From assembly GCA_027257055.1 (NCBI GenBank), contig JAPVLO010003057.1, positions 1-64,000 on the forward strand: 64,000 bases of DNA, given 5' to 3'. Each line of letters starts with the position of its first letter. Within the stretch, counting starts at the first letter, position 1. The notes under the pieces are model-generated. The model was not told the origin of the DNA. It made no database searches and saw nothing but the letters and a program-made list of their open reading frames with translations. A program made the position numbers and the translations under genes. This DNA is from Cephalopachus bancanus (taxonomy: Eukaryota > Chordata > Mammalia > Primates > Tarsiidae). This document shows positions 21,870 through 32,416 of this stretch, piece after piece.

Positions 21870-22830
21870 TAAAGTTTCTTATTGTCCTGTATTCTCTGCT
21901 GATTCTGTGTTCTGCTGTCCACTTGGGAAGTGTGTGGCCAGTCTTTGTCTTTTTTCTTCTGTGCTTAAAACCTTTTCAAGTGTCTCTAGTAGAGCTGGTC
22001 TGGAAGCTGCATAATCTCTTAGGGCTTGGATGTCTGGGAAGCATTTTAATTCTCCATCACTGAGTAATCTGAGCTTGGCTGCACAGGAAATACTTGGTTT
22101 AAATTGTTTATCTTTGAGGACTTTGAATACAGGGCTCCAGTCTTTTCTTGCTTGTAATGTTTCTGTTGATACATCTGCTGCTATTCTGATTGGTTTTTCC
22201 TCCAAGTAGTCTGACCTGTCTCTCTTTCTAACTTTAGGAATTTTTTCTTATGTGCCTACTTTGTGCAAGCGAGTTACTATGTGTCTAGGGGTTGGTCTTC
22301 GTCTTCTCATTTGATGTCTTGTGGGTGTTCTCTGTAACTGTTTTGCTTGGTTGGTCACATCTCTAGTCAGAGGGGGAAAATTTTCTGGAATTACCTCCTG
22401 GAATACTTGCTCCAAGTTGTTCTCCATTTCCCTTTCTTCTTCAGGAATATCAATCAGGTGCAGGTTTAACCTCTTGATATAATCGCACATCTCTTGTAGG
22501 CTTTGTTCATTCTGTCTAAGTCTTCATTGTATATTTTTTACTGATCAGGTTAATTCTATGTTCTGTTCTTCAATTTCTGAAATTCTTTCTTGAGCTAGAT
22601 TGAATCTGCTTTCCATGTTTGTTATCTTGTTATTTATTTCCTGGATGAAATTTTTTACTGCCAAAATCTCTGTTACAAGGTCTTTCAGTATGGCATCATG
22701 TATTTCTTCAGTCTTATTAATGCTTTCCATCCATTTCCTAATCTCCTTCTTATTCTGGGATAGTCTTTGGTGACTTCCATTGTTTTGGCACCAAGGTCTT
22801 ATTTTTCAAGAGTTTTGTCTTTGGTACACT
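21870..22830 (-). pseudogene. L1 ORF1 remnant
   Basis: Minus-strand frames include a coiled-coil-like stretch (KNFIQEINNKITNMESRF, about 22600) and the C-terminal RNA-binding domain motif KPIRIAADVSTETLQARKDW (near 22150). ORF1 encodes the L1 RNA chaperone. Stops and frameshifts between the three open pieces make it non-functional. Confidence 0.88.
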
Positions 22831-23175
22831 TGAAATTGCCTGAAGTCTTCCTTTGACTTTTACTCATTTGTGACAAACCTTATTTTTCTCTTTAGTCCTG
22901 TTTTTCAGTGTCAGTGAAAGAGACTTTTCTTCATGACATTTGCTCGGACTTCCATTCTTCCCTGATCTGGGCTCTAGATTTGTTCTATTTTGCAATAGGA
23001 TGGTGAATGGGAAATTTTGCTGTCTCTTTTAGTTTATGTAATTTGAATAAAATGGGGGGTGGGGCTCAAGGAATCAGATATTACTTTCAAATTAAAATGT
23101 TCAATTATTGTGGTACATACTCCCTGAGGCTTTCTCCTCAATACAGCTCTATATGACAAAGCAAAGTAGAAACCA

Positions 23176-23475
23176 GCCGGGCTCTATGGCTCAACTGTAA
23201 TCCCGTGCTTTGGGAGGCCAAGCTGGGTGAATTGCCTGAGCCCGCAGGTTCAAGACCCACCTAGGCAACTTGACGAGAGCTCATCTCTGCAATAAATCAA
23301 AACTATTAGCCGGGGGTGGTAGTGCACGCCTGTAGTTCCAGCTCCTTGGAAGGCTGAGGCAGAAGGATCAATGGAGCCTAGCAGGCTGAACCTGCAGTGA
23401 TCGAGAGCGGCCACCAAACTCTAGTCTGGGTGACTGAGTGAAATTCCAACTCAAAATATAAAAAAAATTTAAAAA
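23176..23475 (+). mobile_element. Alu SINE, lineage-specific subfamily, inside antisense L1
   Basis: Sense Alu 'gccgggctctatggctcaac' ending 'attccaactc' plus A's. A short target duplication 'gtagaaacca' occurs at ~23165 and ~23477. Moderately diverged. Confidence 0.93.
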
Positions 23476-23586
23476 GGTAGAAACCAACGAAAAGCATTGA
23501 GCACACACACACACACTCCAAAACAAACTGGAATAACAACAAAGTGAAACAAAATATTCAGCTGCAAGAAGACCCCCAAGAAAACT

Positions 23587-23587
<1 letters not shown>

Positions 23588-23636
<49 letters not shown>
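23588..23636. repeat. (CA)n dinucleotide microsatellite
   Basis: About 24 pure CA units. The minus-strand MCVCVCV frame is a translation of it. A shorter CA run lies at 23504-23516. Confidence 0.97.
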
Positions 23637-23638
<2 letters not shown>

Positions 23639-23970
23639 CTAACACAAAGAGAATGCAGATGAAAAACAGAAAGACAGAATGGGGAAAAAATTCAGGTCGA
23701 ACTCTGACACATCTATTGACATACCACTTAAACTATAAAAAAGAACATAAAAATGACCTAGGAGAACAAAAGAACAAAAACCAACCACCACTACAAAATC
23801 GAAAGATGAATCACAATCATTCACATATAGACATAAACAGAAAATGGCAAATAAAAGAAGAAAGAAACAGAAATAGAAAAGATAAATTTTAAAAAACTGT
23901 GGGGATGCAGATCAAACACTCACATACACATTCATGCACAAAGGAAAAAAATTTTAAAAATAGATGAAAA

Positions 23971-24253
23971 GCCGAACTCTGTGGCTCAGCCTGTAATCCT
24001 GAGCCTTTGGGAGGCTGAGGTGAGTGGATTGCTTGAGCGGGCAGGTTCAAGACCCGCCTGGGCAGCAAGACCTCATCTCTACAATAAATAAAAAATAAAT
24101 CAGCCAGGCGTGGTAGCGTGTGCCTGTAATTCTGGTTACTCAGAAGGCTGAGGCAGAAAGATCGCCGGAACCCGGCAGGTCGAGGCTGCAGTGGCCGGGA
24201 GTGGCCACTGCACTCCAGTCTGGGCAACAGAGTGAGACTCCAACCCAAAAAAT

Positions 24254-24279
<26 letters not shown>
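23971..24279 (+). mobile_element. Alu SINE, lineage-specific subfamily, inside antisense L1
   Basis: Sense Alu with an (aaat)n tail and a perfect 14 bp target duplication 'aaaaatagatgaaa' at 23956-23969 and 24280-24293. It splits the L1 between ORF1 and the 5' UTR. Confidence 0.96.
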
Positions 24280-24284
<5 letters not shown>

Positions 24285-24359
24285 TAGATGAAATAACAAG
24301 CAAACCGTCCCAAATTTTTAATTTAAAATAATTGAAAATTTGAAAACAAACATAAAACC

Positions 24360-25563
24360 TGCCCTCTTCTGGCAGGCTCTGTTATTCTGCCTCTAATCTG
24401 GTCTCTCCTGCAGAGCCACCTCTTTCACTCTCCTCAAGGAAGGAAGCAAGGAAGGAGGAGGGACAGCGGAGGTGGGTGGGGCTGCAGGGCTCTGATCCCA
24501 CTCTCGTATGTTCAGGGAGATAGATCTCTGATGGGGTGATACGCACGTTAATCCGGGAATGTACTCCCACTGGGGTGTCACAGCCAGGCCTATGCTGGAA
24601 TGGAGCTCTTCTATTACAACTGATGTCCAGGCTCCGTCTGGGTTTGTCCCTCTCAGTGGTGGTCCAGCTGTGTGGGTCTGAGGTTCTGAGGATTGCTGGG
24701 AAGGAGGGGGTTTGGTTCAGCCCAGGGCTCCCCACTGGTCTCTTCGGAAGTCGTCCTCCTCCTTTTCTGGCCACATCCTTTGTTCCACAGTTGGATCAGG
24801 GCAGGGAGTGGGTCGTATGGAACTCAGCACTAGTCAGGTCCCTCTGGAGCTTGTGTTCTCAGGATGTTCCCTTTGAGCCATGAACAAGGCCCAGGTGGTT
24901 GATCTGACAGTCACAGAAATTGGGTCTGTTGTTCCCAGGTGAGCAAGCTGGAGCATTTTCCTGCCCCGCCTTCAGTATGGTGGTGGGGTGCTTCTGTTAT
25001 TCTCTTCCATGGTAACTTGCCCTGGACTCTGTCCACAGGCACTTCCAGCGCTCTGCAAGGTGCTCAAGTGATGAGCAAAGCCTCATGCAGTCTCTCTTTT
25101 ACTTCAAAGGTAAGGAAGCTCCTAGGGCAATAGTGTCTCTCCGCTGCTTTTCCAAAGGAAATCTCTATTTGTTTTTTTAAAAATACAAGTACGCTCTTCT
25201 GTGACCTGGGAAGATCCAGGCACAAAGTAGAAAAGTTGCAGCACCTGCTGTGGCACCAGGGGCCTGGGCACCCACTCACATGCCCCCTTAGACAGTCTCT
25301 CACAGCGTTTTCTTGCCAGGGAGGGTTGTTGATTAAAAAAAATGAAAAGAAGGAGAAAATGGTGCTCAGCTTCTGCATCCTGGGAATCGCTAGGATCCAA
25401 GACCAGATGCTGTGGCACCAACTGCTGCACCAGGAGAGCCCTGGTGCTAGCTCCCTAGTTCTAACTCAGTCAGGCACTCACATGCCCACTCACCCACTAG
25501 CACATACACAAAATTTTTCATACACTCACTCACTCACGCAGGGACTCGCACAGTCCAACTGGC
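24360..25563 (-). other. L1 5' UTR (antisense)
   Basis: G+C-richer than its surroundings. It matches the 5' UTR of the sense L1 (33915-34700) in matched words such as 'tggtgccaca' and 'gctgag'. The 5' UTR contains the internal Pol II promoter in active L1s; activity here cannot be judged. Open frames on both strands within it (104-137 codons) are not genes. Confidence 0.8.
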
Positions 25564-25736
25564 TTGACTGCCATCATCCTTACCTCCTCTCTGGATATGA
25601 TAATATTATCAAATTTCATAAATTTCTGAACACATTTTGTTTTTTCTAATTCATTTGAATTTCCATAAATGCTTTAAGAATTTGTTAATTTATTACTTAA
25701 CTTATTACTTCAGAGAATTCAGCTCCAAGTTTTTTG

Positions 25737-26027
25737 TTTTTTTTTGTTTTTTTTGAGTTGGAGTCTCACTCGGTGCCCAGACTGGAGTGCAGTGGCCACT
25801 CCCGGTCATCGCAGCCTCAACCTGCTGGGCTCCGGCGATCCTTCCGCCTGAGCCTTCCGAGTAGCCAAAACTACAGGCACGCACTACCATGCCAGGTTGA
25901 TTTTTTGATTTTACTGTAGAGATGAGGTCTTGCTGCCCAGGCGGGTCTCGAACCCGTGGGCTCAGGCAATCCACTCACCTCAGCCTCCGAAAGGCGCGGG
26001 ATTACAGGCTGAGCCACTGAACCGGCT
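25737..26027 (-). mobile_element. Alu SINE, lineage-specific subfamily
   Basis: Antisense Alu with an imperfect target duplication 'cagctccaagttttt' / 'cagttccaagttttt' at ~25720 and ~26029. Confidence 0.95.
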
Positions 26028-26188
26028 TCAGTTCCAAGTTTTTTAGATTTGCTTTGAAAAAATAGACAGTTGATGGATAACAAATTTCAAAGTGATATCA
26101 AAATTTCTGATTAATGAACCAAGTATCTCTATTTATTATTTTTATTATTTATTATATTTTTATTTTAAAACAAATATTGTAGCTTGTA

Positions 26189-26280
26189 GCTGTCAGATAG
26201 ATACATAATAGAGAGGTGATAGATGATGGATAGATGGATAGATAGATGGATAGATAGACAGACAGATTGGCAGATGATAG
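26189..26280. repeat. (GATA/GATG/GACA)n microsatellite
   Basis: Impure tetranucleotide tract, counterpart of the longer tract at 60233-60582. Confidence 0.9.
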
Positions 26281-26582
26281 ATTTATGATACGTACAGAGA
26301 GACAATCGAGAAAGAGAAAGAGATAAGAGATAATTATTAAAATAATTAGCAAATGCTATGTCGGAGACTGGGGAGTCCCAGGAGGGACCATCTGCAAGGT
26401 GGAGGACAAGGGAATTCAGTAGCATGGTTCAGACATAGTCAAAAAGACTGAGACCGAGGGGATCTCATGGTGTAACTCTCAGTCTGAGACCAAAGACCTT
26501 AAAATCCAGGGCAATCCAACAGCCAAAGACCACAGAAACTGGAATTCTAATGTCCAAGAACAGGAGATGAGTGTCTCAGCGC

Positions 26583-26640
26583 CATGAGAGAGAGAAAGAG
26601 AGAGAGAGAGAGAGACCAAGAAAGAGAGAGAGAGAGAGAA
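26583..26640. repeat. (GA)n microsatellite
   Basis: 'gagaga' runs broken by 'ccaag'. The related block near 60850 has only 'agagacagagaa', so the expansion is specific to this copy. Confidence 0.9.
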
Positions 26641-27060
26641 CGAATTTGACTTTCCTCTGTCTTTGTCTTCTAACTGACTCCAGATGATTGTATTCAGTCC
26701 CACCACCACTAAGAGTATTATTCAGTATACTGACTAACAGGACAATCTCCTCTGGAAATATCAGCACAGGCACACTCAGGAATAATGTTTTAACATTTCT
26801 GTATGTATTTCTTAATTCTGTAAAGTAGAGACCTATAATTCCATCACTGCGACTTTGTTTAGAATTTCATAGCTTAAGAAAGTAGGAGAAATCCAAGGAT
26901 CTGGTTCAGCAAACATCAGTGAAAGTATTTTATAGTTAACAAAGCATTTTTCTTCATTTCTTACTTCAACAGTTGTAATTTTAAGTCACAAAGTGGGAAT
27001 TCCATGTTTCCCTTGTCACTGTCTCAGCCCACAACAGCTGACTTCTCGCTTACGGAGAAT

Positions 27061-27689
27061 GAAATGAAAGACCTGACTCATTACAGGTTCAGGGCCTCAA
27101 AAGTATCCTGTCTTTTTCTTTGTCATCTGTTATTGTTATATTTTCATAAACTCTCTTGGTCAGGAGTGGGTAATTTGCAAGCCGGCTGCCTTGCTTGAAC
27201 ATGGTAGTCATTTTTCGGTTTTCCTCTCCAGAATGTAACTCTGATTTCCCGTCATCCATGGTGACCATGGGAGGCATAGTAACTACCTTCAAAAATGGAT
27301 AGGGTACACATTCAAATGGGTCATTACTGCCTCAGAGAGAATTAAATCAGCCCTAGATTACCTAGAGTCAATAAAGCTGCCAGCACTTGCCCTTAAGACA
27401 GGAGTAGGGAAGGAAGTGACCAAGTTGGCTTTGAACACACGAATGCATGCATTTCCCTCTTTCCCCCGCCCATTAAGGGGGTCAGAGACACTTGGCCTGT
27501 ATCAACTGTAGAATTATCATAGTTGTCCAAATACGAGAAGAACAAATGACCGAAGGAACCATAACTGCTTTAATGAGCCATTTTCAGTTTCACTGTGCCA
27601 ACCATGCATACTTAACATGTGTAGCTTAATCACTGAGACAAGAATATACTACTTGCAGGACCATCCATGATTCCCAATGAAAGTCGATT
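27061..27689. other. Intergenic DNA, nothing recognised
   Basis: No V-segment signature, no RSS and no repeat family recognised, although an IGHV1 segment would be expected here by comparison with the block at 61690. Confidence 0.45.
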
Positions 27690-28035
27690 GAATTAAAAAA
27701 GGTACATATACACACAGAATATTACACAGCCATAAAGAAGGCAAATATTATGGACTTCACAGCAAATTAAATGAATTTAGAGCCTATTATACTCAGTGAC
27801 CACAGAAATAAAGAACTGAATACCACATGTTCTAACTCATAAGTGAATCCTGAACACTGATCACAATCCCACAAGGAAAGGATTGGCAGTAGTGGGACAC
27901 ATCGCATCCCTAAGGGTACCTGATCCTAATCCTGGGGAAGTGAGGTCAGTTGGAAGGCCGAACTTTACTTGCACATAGACCACTGATGTACCTGATCCTG
28001 AGTTGTACCCTACATCTTAAATAAAATAAAAAGAA
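27690..28035 (+). mobile_element. L1 3' end, sense, diverged
   Basis: Landmarks 'cacagccataaagaaggc', 'ggacttcacagcaaatta', 'acatgttctaactcataag', 'ggcagtagtgg' and 'gagttgtaccctacatc' followed by an A-rich end. Confidence 0.88.
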
Positions 28036-28217
28036 ATGAAGGAACTGTGTGTAGATCAGAGGTGTGAAGTAAAGAGAAGCTGTGTTGGTTCTCAGGAACC
28101 TGAGTAGAAGATTCCATGGTAAAGCATGTGGGAAAGTGGCCAAACACAGTCAGTGCGTTGGTGCAGTTGAGATGTAGAGGGACTTAGCCTCAGGAAAGAG
28201 AGTAGGGATATGGTCAT

Positions 28218-28518
28218 TTCTTTTTTTTTTTTTTTTTTTTTTTGAGTTGGAGTCTCACTCTGTCACCAGACTGGAGTGCAGTGGCCGGGAGTGGCCACTG
28301 CAGCCTCAACCTTCTGGGCTCCGGCGATCCTTCCGCCTCACCCTTCCAAGTAGTCGGAATTACAGGTATGCGCTACCACGCCCAGCTGATTTTTTTTGAT
28401 TTATTGTAGAGATGAGGTCTTGCTGCCCAGGCGGGTCTTGAACCCACGGGCTCAGGCAATCCACTCACCTCAGCCTCCCAAAGGCACAGGATTACAGGCT
28501 GAGCCACCGAGCCCGGCT
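28218..28518 (-). mobile_element. Alu SINE, lineage-specific subfamily
   Basis: Antisense Alu flanked by 'atatggtcatttct' and 'atgtggtcatttct'. The right-hand copy is followed directly by the L1 3' end at 28530. Confidence 0.95.
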
Positions 28519-28529
28519 AATGTGGTCAT

Positions 28530-28835
28530 TTCTTTATATATATTTTATTGTGAAGTTGTGGGGTACAGTTAAGGGTTAGGTATACAATTGCGTTTCATTT
28601 AGGAACCCTGTTGATATGGGATGTTTCCCCGTACCCAGACAGATATTTGCTACTGTTAATCCATCTCCCTCCCCCCACCATAGTTTCCCAGTGCGGTCAG
28701 TCATTTTCGTATAGTATTGCATTGGATGTTTAAGGTCCATTAATGAGTGAGAACATGTGATACTCGGATCTTGGTTTCTGTGAGAGGTCACTCAGTATTA
28801 TAGACTCTAGTTCCATCCAGGTTGGTGCGAAATTC
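28530..28835 (-). mobile_element. L1 3' end, antisense, 5'-truncated
   Basis: Reverse-complement 3' UTR, 'gtggggtacagttaagggtt' through 'ccatccaggttggtgcg'. The sequence after it, 'aatatgggcatttctt', repeats the sequence before the Alu/L1 pair, so it has a recognisable target duplication. Confidence 0.92.
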
Positions 28836-28845
28836 AATATGGGCA

Positions 28846-29019
28846 TTTCTTAAAGGAGTAGGCTCAGAAATAAGCTTTCAAATGTTTCCTTCTTGAGTTA
28901 CCATCAACATATCAAATACATTTGATTGGATTTTTCTTAAAGGAGTAGGCTCAGAAATAAGCTTTCAAATGTTTCCTTCTTGAGTTACCATCAACATATC
29001 AAATACATTTGATTGGATT
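28846..29019. repeat. Exact tandem duplication, 2 x 87 bp
   Basis: Unit 28846-28932 is repeated without any difference that I can find at 28933-29019, starting 'tttcttaaaggagtaggctc'. The lack of divergence means it arose recently, or is an assembly or allele-merging artefact. Confidence 0.96.
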
Positions 29020-29215
29020 TTTCTGTTTTGATAAAATACCTGAAACTCCGAGTGAGGAAGGAAATGGAGGTGTCCCAGGAAGAGAATACAACTTGACCTG
29101 ACAGTAACCACTCTGTGTTTTCACACTGCTCTCTCTGTCCTCGATCCCCACAGCTTGGAATGTCTCATCATTATTCCATGGTGGGAGCTATGTCCATTAG
29201 AACCCCTTGAAGATA
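29020..29215. other. Intergenic DNA, nothing recognised
   Basis: Short unique sequence between the tandem duplication and the direct repeat that flanks an L1. Confidence 0.4.
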
Positions 29216-29280
29216 TCTTGACATGTGCAGTAAAATCTGATATAAATATAGTATTTGAAAACAAGTTCTTAATCTAATTA
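29216..29280. repeat. Left long direct repeat flanking an L1
   Basis: Starts 'tcttgacatgtgcagtaa'. It matches 30429-30493 over ~64 bp with 8 mismatches by my count. Confidence 0.9.
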
Positions 29281-30428
29281 ACTTTATTTATTATAAAGAT
29301 GTGGGTTACAATTCAGGGTTAGGTACACAAATATTGATCATGCAGGTACCCGTGTTGATGAGGTATGCCCCTCCCTCCCCTAGCAGTTTCCCTCAACTGC
29401 CAGTCCCAACCCCCTTCCCCTGACAGTTTTCTACTACTACCAATCACATTCTTATAGCATTACAATTGTTCAAGGTCACCTTATGAGTGAGAACATATGG
29501 AACTCAGTTCTTTGTTTCGGTGATAAATCACTGAGCATGATCGAATCCAAATTCATCCAATTTGCTGGAAAGTCTATATATTTTTCCTTCTTTATGGCTG
29601 CAGAATACTCCATTGTGTACATGTACATTTATTTATTTTTTTTTGTCCAGTGCAGCTTCGATAGGCAACAGAGTTGGTTTATGTTTTTCCTATAGTGAAT
29701 ATAGCTGCAACAAACACACTTGTGCAGGTATCTTTTTTGCAGAATAATTTGTGTTCTTCTGTGTATATTACCAATAGGGGACTTGCTGGGTCTTATGTAA
29801 GGTCAATTTCTAGTTCTTTCAGAAATCGCCACACTGTCTTCCAAAGAGGTTGTACTAGTCTGCATCCCTACCACCCATGGAGAAGCGTTCCTTTTTCTCC
29901 ACATCCTCACCAGCATCTGTTGTTGTTTGTTTTATTAATGATGGCCATTCTTACAGGGTTAAGGTTATATCTCAGTGTGGTTTTGATTCGCATTTCTCTA
30001 ATGATGAGTGAGGCTGAGCTTTTTTTCATGTGTCTGTTAGCTGCCTGTATATCTTCTTTTGTGAAGTGTCTATTCGTGTCTTTTGCCCACTTTTTAAAGG
30101 GGCTGTTTGTTTTTTTTCCTTTTGGCATATTTGAGCTCCTTATAGATCCTAGATGTTAGGCCTTTGTGGATATACAGTTGGCAAATATTTTTTTTTTCCA
30201 TTCTGTGGGCTGTCTCCCTGCTTTCTTGTTTTTTTTTTTTTTTTTTGACTTCTCAGAAGCTTGTCACTTTAATGAGGTCCCACTTGTCTATCTTATCTCT
30301 TATGTCCCAATCACTTCGGATTTTGATAAGGAATCGGTTGACAGTTCCAAATTCCATAAGAGTGTCTCCAGCATTTTCTAGGGTTCTGACACTTTGGGGT
30401 TTGACATTTAGGTCTTTGATCCAGTCTT
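29281..30428 (-). mobile_element. L1 3' region, antisense, between long direct repeats
   Basis: Reverse-complement L1 3' UTR and ORF2 end ('tcagggttaggtacacaaat', 'gcatttctctaatgatgag', 'cttttgcccactttttaaag', 'ttggcatatttgagctcctt'). Its ends coincide with the two 64 bp direct repeats, which therefore look like an exceptionally long target duplication. Confidence 0.92.
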
Positions 30429-30493
30429 CTTGACATGTGCAGTAAGACCTGATATAAAGCCAGCATGTGAAAACAAGTTCCTAATCTAATTTT
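30429..30493. repeat. Right long direct repeat flanking an L1
   Basis: Partner of 29216-29280. Confidence 0.9.
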
Positions 30494-31439
30494 AATCAGT
30501 GTATTCATGAAGATTTGGGGTAAATAAAATAAGTAAAATAATTAGTAAAATTAATAAAACCTAAACATCTTCTCCTATTTATCATGTTTCGATGATTCTC
30601 TCATTTCAGGCATAAAGAATGGGAAAGAGAAACACGACTTTTGGTACTCATGAATTCTGGGCACCAGCCACTGTGATTGAGCTTTACACAAACACACATT
30701 ACATTAAAATGAAGGCCCTCATTCTGTTTTTTATTTTTTAGTTGTCTAGATATATTAGGATAAACTAATGTTATATTTATCAAAGAAAAATATGCTGCGA
30801 CACTTGACAAATTACAGTAAGATGATGTTATTAAGGGCCATCACCATCATGATAGGTGTGGAGCCATGAAATGGGATTTTGCAGTGAGTGAGAGAGATCA
30901 GATTAAATCTCTAATGCACAGATTAAATCTCTAAAGCACATAGGCAAAAAGCAAGAAGAAAGTCAGAGAATGGAAAATTACTAAAGGGAAATAAAAGGGG
31001 ACAAATGAACACTGATTCAGCCAACATAACTGAAGTCTTGCCTATGTCAGGCCAGGGAGATCAAATATCACACAGGGCATAGTGAACAATGAGGATCCTG
31101 ATAATATATTGAAAGTGATCAGATATAAAGTTTGGGAAATATGGCTAATCCAACACGGTGGGATTTCAGACACAACTGTATTTCATAAGAGAGTTCACAG
31201 ATGGGCCTAGGAGATGATTCTGGAGTCGCCTGATGTTTAGTGAGCTAAATAACCTTTAATGGATTGGGGCACATAAATGGTAGCACCATTCTCTAACCAA
31301 ACTTGCAACTAAAAGCAAAGCAAAAAATGTGGCAGGGAAATGTGAATTATTTATTCCTTCCATATCTGGTGATGGTGACTTGCCTAATAAATACACAGTG
31401 TGATAGGTTAATAGGTCCTTGATTCTGAACATCTCATTA
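30494..31439. other. Intergenic DNA, nothing recognised
   Basis: Contains a local repeat of 'cagattaaatctctaa-gcaca' near 30898-30940, otherwise no recognised feature. Confidence 0.4.
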
Positions 31440-32377
31440 GACCTGAACAGTATTCCCTGATGGTGACAGACACAAGGCTAAACACAGGTAGAAACATCCT
31501 ATCTCTGTGAATGTGCATCTGGGAGCTCTGCAAGTCCTGAGATGTGCAGGACAAAATCCTACCCCAATTCAAAGTCAGATGATTATCTTATCTTCCTCTG
31601 TGGGGAGAGATAAGTACTTTAAGAATAGGGCCATATGTACTCCACTCAAGATATTTCTAGGTATAAAGAAATCTGTGAAAGTGGGAAACAAGTATTCTCA
31701 ATATATTAGTTTCCATTAAGAACAGCAACTTTTCCAAGTCATTGTGCAGAATTAAGGATCATTGAAATTTGGGTATGTGTGGGATTACCATTTTCTACAG
31801 AGTTCATATTTTCTTCTATATGCTATCCAACAAAATAACATAGAAAACTGTGTTCTGCACACAAATTCACAGCATGTGGACCCTGAACCAGCACCTACAT
31901 CCCTGTGACTATGCGAGCACATTGCACCTGGACCAGGTGCTGGTGAACACTCTCTGATATCCATGGCATGATTTGCACTGAAGTCCCATGTCCTGCGGTC
32001 CACTCTCAGGAGACTGAGCTCCACAGTCAACAGAGGCAGAGACATTGCTAGGAGTTATAAATGAAAATTTTTACTTTTGGAAAACTTATCAACTTGCTAC
32101 AACTTGTGTGGACAGCACAGAAATTCACAAGCTCTCACCAAAGGCTTGGTTAAAGAAAGTGACTCAGACAGTTTGAGCTGATCCAGGTCACAAATACAGA
32201 AAGATCCCTGGGGAATGTGGTAGAAACAGGAACAACTTAGTTACTGGCAGCAAGGCAGTCCTAATCCTCCCTGGGCACTTGCTCCTGGAGCTGATGCTGT
32301 GCTCAGTGTGTCTGAAGCATCTTCTGGTAGTCACAATTATACCCTGAATCACAGCACTTTCCTGTCTTCTTTATGGA
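31440..32377. other. IGHV3-unit downstream flank, copy B
   Basis: Counterpart of about 1440-2040, and in its last 180 bp of 4470-4618. It leads directly into the RSS of the second IGHV3-like pseudogene. The frame 31785-32045 on the minus strand overlaps it and is not preserved in copy A. Confidence 0.7.
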
Positions 32378-32416
32378 GGTTTGTGTCTGGCTTGACACTG
32401 ATACCTCTTCATCGTA
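32378..32416 (-). other. V-gene recombination signal (23-RSS), heptamer broken
   Basis: Minus strand: TACGATG in place of the heptamer (32410-32416), a 23 bp spacer (32387-32409) and a perfect IGHV3 nonamer ACACAAACC (32378-32386). Loss of the leading CAC should abolish RAG cutting, by general knowledge of RSS function. Confidence 0.93.

Larger units (their letters stand above)
20870..25563 (-). mobile_element. L1 retrotransposon, antisense, 5' end present, 3' half missing
   Basis: Read on the minus strand it starts at ~25563 with a 5' UTR that matches the start of the sense L1 at 33915. It continues through the 5' UTR (to ~24360), two Alu insertions and a CA repeat, ORF1 (about 22830-21870) and the endonuclease part of ORF2 (about 21710-20890), and then stops. 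Reverse transcriptase, C-terminal domain and 3' UTR are absent. L1 insertion truncates 5' ends, so loss of the 3' half implies a later deletion or rearrangement. Confidence 0.9.
26150..27060. other. IGHV1-unit flank without a V segment
   Basis: Aligns in order with 60200-61690: a GATA-type tract, a block with 'gactgagac/tctgaggc', 'ccagggcaa' and 'gagatg', then 'gtagagacc', 'ctatcaca/ccatcactg', 'gactttg', and a block 'ggagaaa-ccaag-atctggtt'. At 61690 the related block runs into an IGHV1 RSS. Here it stops at ~27055 ('cagctgacttctcgctt') and no V segment follows. I infer that the V was deleted. Confidence 0.7.

Noticed and set aside
24382..24883. Open frames of 115-130 codons on both strands
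   Set aside because: They lie in the GC-rich 5' UTR of an antisense L1 and have no independent support.
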